From PALSA-612 sp963846915 (lineage in GTDB: Bacteria; Actinomycetota; Thermoleophilia; Gaiellales; Gaiellaceae): 64,000 nt of DNA. Each line of letters opens with the position of its first letter. The stretch's first letter is position 1. The stretch lies in the NCBI GenBank assembly GCA_963846915.1, contig CAWJXV010000009.1, positions 186,001 to 250,000 of the forward strand. Reading direction: 5' to 3'. Positions 59,928 to 64,000 of this stretch are shown piece after piece. A program made the translations under genes and the position numbers. Below the pieces are notes generated by a model that worked only from the letters and a program-made list of their open reading frames with translations, was not told the DNA's origin and did not search any database.

Positions 59928-61154
59928 CTACGTTCCACCGGCGACGACGAGGCCCGATTCGTAGGCGAGTACGACGGCTTGCACCCGGTCGCGCAGGTCG
60001 AGCTTGCCGAGTACGCGCGCGACGTGTGTCTTCACGGTGGCCTGGCTGACGACGAGCTCTTCCGCGATCTCGGCGTTGGAGAGGCCCCGCGCGATCAGCT
60101 TCAGTACTTCCAGCTCTCGGGATGTCAGCTCTTCGAGCTTCGGCGCGAGCGTGCGCGGTGGTTCTCCCCTGGGTAGGCGTACGAACTCCTCGATCACTCG
60201 GCGGGTGACGGCTGGAGCGAGCAGCGCTTCTCCGCTCGCGACCGCACGGATGCCCGCGACGAGCTGTTCGGGGGGAGTGTCCTTGAGCAGGAAACCGCTG
60301 GCGCCGGCGCGCAGAGCCTCGTACAGGTACTCGTCCATGTCGAAGGTCGTGAGCATCACGACCTTCGAGTCCGAGCGTTCGCGATCGAGCAGAATTCGAG
60401 TCGCTTCGATGCCGTCGAGCACAGGCATGCGGACGTCCATCAGCACGACGTGCGGCCTCAACCGGAGCGCCTCCGCGATGGCGCCCTCGCCGTCTTGAGC
60501 CTCGCCAACCACCTCGATGTTCTCCTGGGCGTCCAGAATCATGTGGAAGCCGGCCCGGACGAGTGCCTGGTCGTCGACGATGAGCACGCGGATGACGCCG
60601 CCGTCCCTCGTCTCCGGAGGTTCCGACGGGTCGGGGGCCACCAGTTGATAGACCCGCACCGGGCGATCGAAGTCCTTCAGTTGCTGCTCTCCCAGGTCGA
60701 TCAGCGTGAAGGCCGAGCCGTCGTGTTCCTCGTCGTCGAGGAGCGCGGATGTCGCCTGCGAGAGCAGGATCTTGCCGCCCTCGCACGCCGAGCAGATCCG
60801 GGCTGTCCGATGGATCGCGAGTCCGTGGTACTCACCGTCCGAGATCGATCCTTCACCCGTATGGATGCCGATGCGCACTCGGAGCGCAACACCGTCGGGC
60901 CAGGGGTGCGTTGCCAGCGAGTGCTGCGCAGCCAGCGCGGAGAGCACGGCGTCCTTCGGGCGGCGGAACGCGACGAAGAACGCGTCCCCCTGCGTGCCGA
61001 TCCCTTCCCCACCGGCTTGCTCGAAGGCTGTCCGTAGCAAGCGGTGGTGATCGGCGAGCACTCCGCCCCATCCGTCACCCAGGCGTCTTGCCAGTTGCGT
61101 CGAGCCCTCGATGTCGCTGAGGAGAAAGGTGAACGTTCCGCTCGTCGGTTCCAT
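59928..61154 (-). CDS. Class III nucleotidyl cyclase fused to a NarL-type response regulator
   Basis: This is a 408-residue three-domain fusion. Residues 1-175 are a class III cyclase domain: FLLSDIEGSTQLARRL carries metal Asp14, GIGTQGDAFFVAF carries metal Asp57, and RVRIGIHTGEG follows. Residues about 187-305 are a receiver domain, with VLIVDDQALVRAGF, phosphoacceptor Asp in HVVLMDVRMPVLDG and the Lys of GFLLKDTPPEQL. Residues about 340-400 are a LuxR helix-turn-helix with LTSRELEVLKLIARGLSNAEIAEEL. The usual order in such fusions has other effectors, so a cyclase N-terminal to a complete NarL regulator is unusual. ATG 61154 lies 42 bases after the kinase gene. Confidence 0.85.
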   Translation of the reverse strand: MEPTSGTFTFLLSDIEGSTQLARRLGDGWGGVLADHHRLLRTAFEQAGGEGIGTQGDAFFVAFRRPKDAVLSALAAQHSLATHPWPDGVALRVRIGIHTGEGSISDGEYHGLAIHRTARICSACEGGKILLSQATSALLDDEEHDGSAFTLIDLGEQQLKDFDRPVRVYQLVAPDPSEPPETRDGGVIRVLIVDDQALVRAGFHMILDAQENIEVVGEAQDGEGAIAEALRLRPHVVLMDVRMPVLDGIEATRILLDRERSDSKVVMLTTFDMDEYLYEALRAGASGFLLKDTPPEQLVAGIRAVASGEALLAPAVTRRVIEEFVRLPRGEPPRTLAPKLEELTSRELEVLKLIARGLSNAEIAEELVVSQATVKTHVARVLGKLDLRDRVQAVVLAYESGLVVAGGT

Positions 61155-61196
61155 CCGCCGGACGAAGCGTTACACGCGGCGCGGCCCGGTGTGGGG

Positions 61197-62360
61197 CTAG
61201 GTGAGCGGAAGCGTCGCGTGCAGGCGGTAGCCGCCCTCGGGTCGCGGGCCTGCGTCGAGCTCGCCTCCGTAGACGGACACCCGTTCGCGCATGCCCACGA
61301 GACCGTTCCCGCCCTTCTCACCGTCGCCGTCCCCACTGCCGTCATCGCTGACCGTCAGCTCGACGTTTCTGTTGCTGTAGCGCACGACGACCTCGGCGTG
61401 CCCCGCCCGGGCATGCTTGATTGCGTTGGTCAACCCCTCCTGGACGAGCCGGTACGCGGTGAGGTCGACGCCGGCGGACAGCTGTACGGGATCCCCTTCG
61501 ATCCGAAGCTCTACGGGTAGGCCGGCGTCGCGGGCCTGGGAGACGAGCCTGTCCACGTGTCCAAGGCTCGGTTGGGGCGCGAGCGCAGGAGCCTCTTCGG
61601 GACGGCGCAGAACATCGACCATGCGTCGCATCTCGGCGAGCGCCTCCCGGCCGGTCTGCTCGATGATGAGGAGCGCCTCGCGTTCACGCTCCTGCTCCGG
61701 CTTGAGCAGACTGCGCACCCCCGCCGCCTGCACGGTCATGACGCTGACGCTGTGCCCGACGATGTCGTGCAGCTCGCGAGCGATTCGCGCCCGCTCCTCG
61801 GCGACGGCGAGGCGCGCCTGCTCTTCACGCTCCCGCTCGAGGCGATCTGCCCGTTCCTTCGCCTCGTCCGCCTCGTGGAGCTTCTGGCCGAGGCCGAACC
61901 CGACGATCCAGGCGATGCCGAAGACGACCAGGGGCCAGACGAAGTCGCCGGGATGGTTTCCCTGGTTGTGGCCGACGACCGCGATGACGCCGATGAGAAC
62001 CGCTGCACCGCTCAGAGCCTGCGTCCGGTCTCGGAGCATCCCGAACATGAAGGCGGCGGTGATGCCGGAGAGGAAGGCCACGAACTCGTCGTTGATCAAC
62101 CCCGAGTCGATGAAGCTGATCGCCGCGATCAGCACCCCCACCGCGGCCGGCGCCCCGAACGGATAGCGCCGCCGGAAGAAGAACGGCACGAGGAACGCGA
62201 CCGAGGCCAGCACGTCGAACCACAGCGGGCCGTCGGGGCCGTTCTTGGTGTGCTGATCGGCGACCGCAACGGCGATCGAGACGCCGATGCCGGCCACCAG
62301 CAACGCGTCGAACCAGTACCGCTTCGCGACCGGCCACAGCCGTTGCAGAGTCCTCGTCAT
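61197..62360 (-). CDS. NarL-family membrane sensor histidine kinase
   Basis: This is a kinase of about 387 residues (an upstream ATG at 62396 would add 12). The N-terminal half has about five or six membrane helices (YWFDALLVAGIGVSIAVAV, VLASVAFLVPFFF, GFGLGQKL). The dimerisation domain is ARIARELHDIVGHSVSVM, with the phospho-histidine in ELHD, typical of HisKA_3. The ATPase domain has NAIKHARAGHAEVVVRYS, SDDGSGDGDGEKGGNGLVGMRERV. It is immediately upstream of the cyclase-regulator, which is its obvious partner. The signal sensed is unknown. Confidence 0.85.
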   Translation of the reverse strand: MTRTLQRLWPVAKRYWFDALLVAGIGVSIAVAVADQHTKNGPDGPLWFDVLASVAFLVPFFFRRRYPFGAPAAVGVLIAAISFIDSGLINDEFVAFLSGITAAFMFGMLRDRTQALSGAAVLIGVIAVVGHNQGNHPGDFVWPLVVFGIAWIVGFGLGQKLHEADEAKERADRLEREREEQARLAVAEERARIARELHDIVGHSVSVMTVQAAGVRSLLKPEQEREREALLIIEQTGREALAEMRRMVDVLRRPEEAPALAPQPSLGHVDRLVSQARDAGLPVELRIEGDPVQLSAGVDLTAYRLVQEGLTNAIKHARAGHAEVVVRYSNRNVELTVSDDGSGDGDGEKGGNGLVGMRERVSVYGGELDAGPRPEGGYRLHATLPLT

Positions 62361-62403
62361 GTCGCTGACGGTAGCCGACGGGCTGGCCGACCGCATCGGT
62401 CGC

Positions 62404-62499
62404 TCAGGCGATTTCTAGGTCATCCTCGAGGACGATCTTCTCGGGAGCACGTTCGTCCTCCAGAGCCTGGAAACCCTTGCCGGCACCTCTCGGCGCCAT
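62404..62499 (-). CDS. Possible small acidic protein (31 aa)
   Basis: Between the kinase and the membrane-protein gene there is a 31-codon frame, ATG 62499 to TGA 62404, with GAGG a few bases upstream. Its second half is strongly acidic (ALEDERAPEKIVLEDDLEIA). It lies on the same strand 36 bases after the membrane-protein stop. It could be chance; there is no known relative. Confidence 0.25.
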   Translation of the reverse strand: MAPRGAGKGFQALEDERAPEKIVLEDDLEIA

Positions 62500-62535
62500 G
62501 CCTCGAACGTGACCGCCGGGCAGTCCCGGAGGCGA

Positions 62536-63057
62536 CTATGTTTCGGCGGGCGGCGGGCTCGTGGGCGCCTTGTGGCCCTTCGAGCGCCGGATCCACCAAA
62601 CGACGCCGCCGACGACACCGGCAAACGCCAGGATCCCGAAAGCGATCCAGCCCCACTGCGTGCTGCTCGTGTCCGACTCCTCCTGGCTCGCGGCGGCTGC
62701 ACCGGCCGCCGCCACCGCGCCCGGCCGCACGATCGCGACCGCGGACGTTTCCGACACCGTGGTCGTCTCGGTTTGCGCGATCGTAACGGTCTCGGCCGGG
62801 ACGATCCTCTGGATCGTCTCGCCGGGGAGCGTCTCCGTGAGTGTCTCGGCAGGAGCGGTGACCGTAACAGGGCCTGTATCTGCCGAGGCGGGGCTCGTCA
62901 GCGTGGCGACAGCGTCGAAGCTCGCAGCCCTCCCAGCGTGAGCAAACAACAGGACAGAGGCGAGCAGCCCGAGCAGCCCGAGGATCGCTGCGACGGAGAG
63001 CTGCGCCGCAATGCGCCTGGGCTTGATGCGACGGCCGGGCACTGCCGGTTCCTCCAC
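62536..63057 (-). CDS. Two-helix cell-surface protein with Thr/Val-rich stalk, function unknown
   Basis: This is a protein of about 173 residues. A basic start (GRRIKPRRIAAQ) leads into a hydrophobic helix (about 15-37, ending AGRAAS). A threonine-, valine- and glutamate-rich extracellular stalk follows (TVTAPAETLTETLPGET, VTIAQTETTTVSE). A C-terminal helix (WGWIAFGILAFAGVVGGVVWWI) and basic RRSKGHK tail complete it. No catalytic motif is visible. GTG 63057 is taken as the start; GTG 63072 is possible. It is likely an exported, membrane-tethered protein. Confidence 0.5.
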   Translation of the reverse strand: MEEPAVPGRRIKPRRIAAQLSVAAILGLLGLLASVLLFAHAGRAASFDAVATLTSPASADTGPVTVTAPAETLTETLPGETIQRIVPAETVTIAQTETTTVSETSAVAIVRPGAVAAAGAAAASQEESDTSSTQWGWIAFGILAFAGVVGGVVWWIRRSKGHKAPTSPPPAET

Positions 63058-63134
63058 GACACGAGCGTACACAATTGGGTAAGCGCCGGCGTCTCCCGGG
63101 CTCTGTCGCCCGGCGAGAGGCGCCGCGATCCTTG

Positions 63135-64000
63135 TCACGGCGCCATTTCTCCTGGCTCGAGCGTCGCACGGCGGAACGCGTCGACAGCGGTGTCGAGGGT
63201 CGGGTAGAAGTGTCGAGGATCGATGGTCTTGGTGAGCTCGTAGCGCTCGATCTTCCGCCGTACCGGGTCTTTCATCTCGGCGAATACCAGCGAGATACCG
63301 CTCGCGTTGAGCGCCTCGTCGAGCGACTCGAGCATGTCGGCTGCCGTCGTATCGACGTCCGTGATCGGCTCGGCGGCGACGATGATCCACTTTGGCTTCG
63401 GATCGGAGACAGCAAGTCGTCTGATCTGTTCGCGGAAGGTTCTGGCGTTCGCAAAGACCAGGGGCGCGTCGAAGCGGAACACGACGAGGCCCGGCAGTTG
63501 TTCGGCGCCCGGGTAGCTGCGGATGTCGTGGTAGCCGGGAAGACCATCGACGCGTCCGAGCACTGTCTGGTATGGCCACCACGTGCGACGGAACACGCTC
63601 GCCACCGACAGGGCGACCGCGATCGCGATTCCTGCCAGCACACCGAGCAGAGCCACGCCGAGGAAGGCGGCCATGGAGAGCGCGAACTCCTCCCGGCGTT
63701 GCTGCCAGAGCCGGCGCGTGCCGGCGACGTCGGCCAATGACAGCGCCGCGGCAATGACGATGGCGGCCAGGGCCGGTTGAGGGAGGTTCTTCATCAACCC
63801 CGGAACGAAGAGGAGCATGAGCACGATCGCGAGCGCTCCGACCACCCCGGTGACCTGCGTCCTGGCGCCGGACTGCTCTGCGACCGCGGTCCGTGAGCCG
63901 CTGGTGCTGACCGGAAAGCCTTGGAAGAAGCCGGCAGCGATGTTGGCGGCGCCGATTCCGATCATCTCCTGGCTGCCGTCGATCTCCTGGCCGGTGCGGT
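63135..64000 (-). CDS. SulP family anion transporter with STAS domain (5' end outside window)
   Basis: The visible 288 residues are the C-terminal part of a SulP permease. It has DGSQEMIGIGAANIAAGFFQGFPVSTSGSRTAV, which is the conserved core helix region. Further helices are LMLLFVPGLMKNLPQPALAAIVIAAAL and AAFLGVALLGVLAGIAIAVAL. The cytoplasmic STAS domain has LPGLVVFRFDAPLVFANARTF and ITDVDTTAADMLESLDEAL. It probably transports sulfate, bicarbonate or another oxyanion. The start lies beyond position 64000. Confidence 0.85.
   Translation of the reverse strand, partial: RTGQEIDGSQEMIGIGAANIAAGFFQGFPVSTSGSRTAVAEQSGARTQVTGVVGALAIVLMLLFVPGLMKNLPQPALAAIVIAAALSLADVAGTRRLWQQRREEFALSMAAFLGVALLGVLAGIAIAVALSVASVFRRTWWPYQTVLGRVDGLPGYHDIRSYPGAEQLPGLVVFRFDAPLVFANARTFREQIRRLAVSDPKPKWIIVAAEPITDVDTTAADMLESLDEALNASGISLVFAEMKDPVRRKIERYELTKTIDPRHFYPTLDTAVDAFRRATLEPGEMAP

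Noticed and set aside
1..64000. Search for CRISPR arrays, tRNA or rRNA genes, insertion sequences and phage genes
   Set aside because: No regularly spaced repeat array, no cloverleaf-like stretch with a CCA end, no rRNA-like sequence, and no transposase, integrase or capsid motif was seen by eye. tRNAscan, Infernal and an IS search would be decisive.

Overview
The window is very GC-rich bacterial DNA. Genes are packed end to end, and many start at GTG and overlap the previous stop by four bases (GTGA or ATGA). The gene families present (CGNR zinc-finger regulator, GTG-rich livKHMGF clusters, a GQN-type CorA, class III cyclase fusions, GalB-type LmbE proteins) suggest a soil actinobacterium, most likely of the Thermoleophilia (Gaiellales/Solirubrobacterales) type. 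That placement is inference. No rRNA, tRNA, CRISPR array, phage gene or insertion sequence was recognised.

Layout. 1-6.4 kb: a potassium/stress module on the minus strand (KdpD/KdpE-like two-component pair, UspA, APC permease), with a REP-like palindrome pair and a 62-bp tandem duplication covering the kdpD start. 6.4-12.3 kb: CGNR regulator, CorA, GGDEF protein and small secreted proteins. 12.3-18.7 kb (minus): a PEP-dependent phosphotransferase pair laid out like phenylphosphate synthase alpha/beta, then a biotin carrier, a carboxyltransferase, a HAD phosphatase and a CoA-transferase subunit. 18.7-20.4 kb (plus): an NADPH:quinone-type reductase and an alpha/beta hydrolase. 20.4-28.9 kb (minus): an eight-gene operon with a LigM/DesA-type tetrahydrofolate-dependent aryl O-demethylase, MetF, an extradiol dioxygenase, a LigK-like aldolase, GalB, a metal hydrolase, a DUF1932 dehydrogenase and a lone molybdenum hydroxylase large subunit.

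29-33 kb: thiol peroxidase, a methyltransferase and 2-oxoacid dehydrogenase E1 alpha/beta. 33-41.7 kb (plus): a branched-chain-type ABC importer whose operon also carries a MetE-like methyltransferase, an AraC regulator and a second LigM homologue. 41.7-44.2 kb: a sugar isomerase and a GMC oxidoreductase. 44.2-54.4 kb (minus): a ten-gene operon with a second complete livKHMGF importer, a GMC dehydrogenase with its small subunit, a zinc alcohol dehydrogenase, a VOC protein and acetoacetyl-CoA synthetase. 54.6-58.6 kb: a benzoylformate-decarboxylase-like TPP enzyme, divergent from an amidase and an amidohydrolase. 58.7-64 kb: a flavin monooxygenase, a cyclase-REC-LuxR fusion with a histidine kinase, a membrane protein and a truncated SulP transporter.

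Together the accessory genes look like a catabolic island for plant or lignin-derived methoxylated aromatics. Two importers bring substrates in. LigM-type enzymes move O-methyl groups to tetrahydrofolate. MetF and a MetE-like protein take up the methyl-folate. Ring cleavage and aldolase genes then lead to pyruvate and oxaloacetate. A roughly 109-bp dispersed element with two hairpins and one compensated stem change occurs twice in divergent intergenic regions of this island. About twenty reading-frame breaks, concentrated at 8-17 kb, suggest draft-quality sequence rather than genuine decay.
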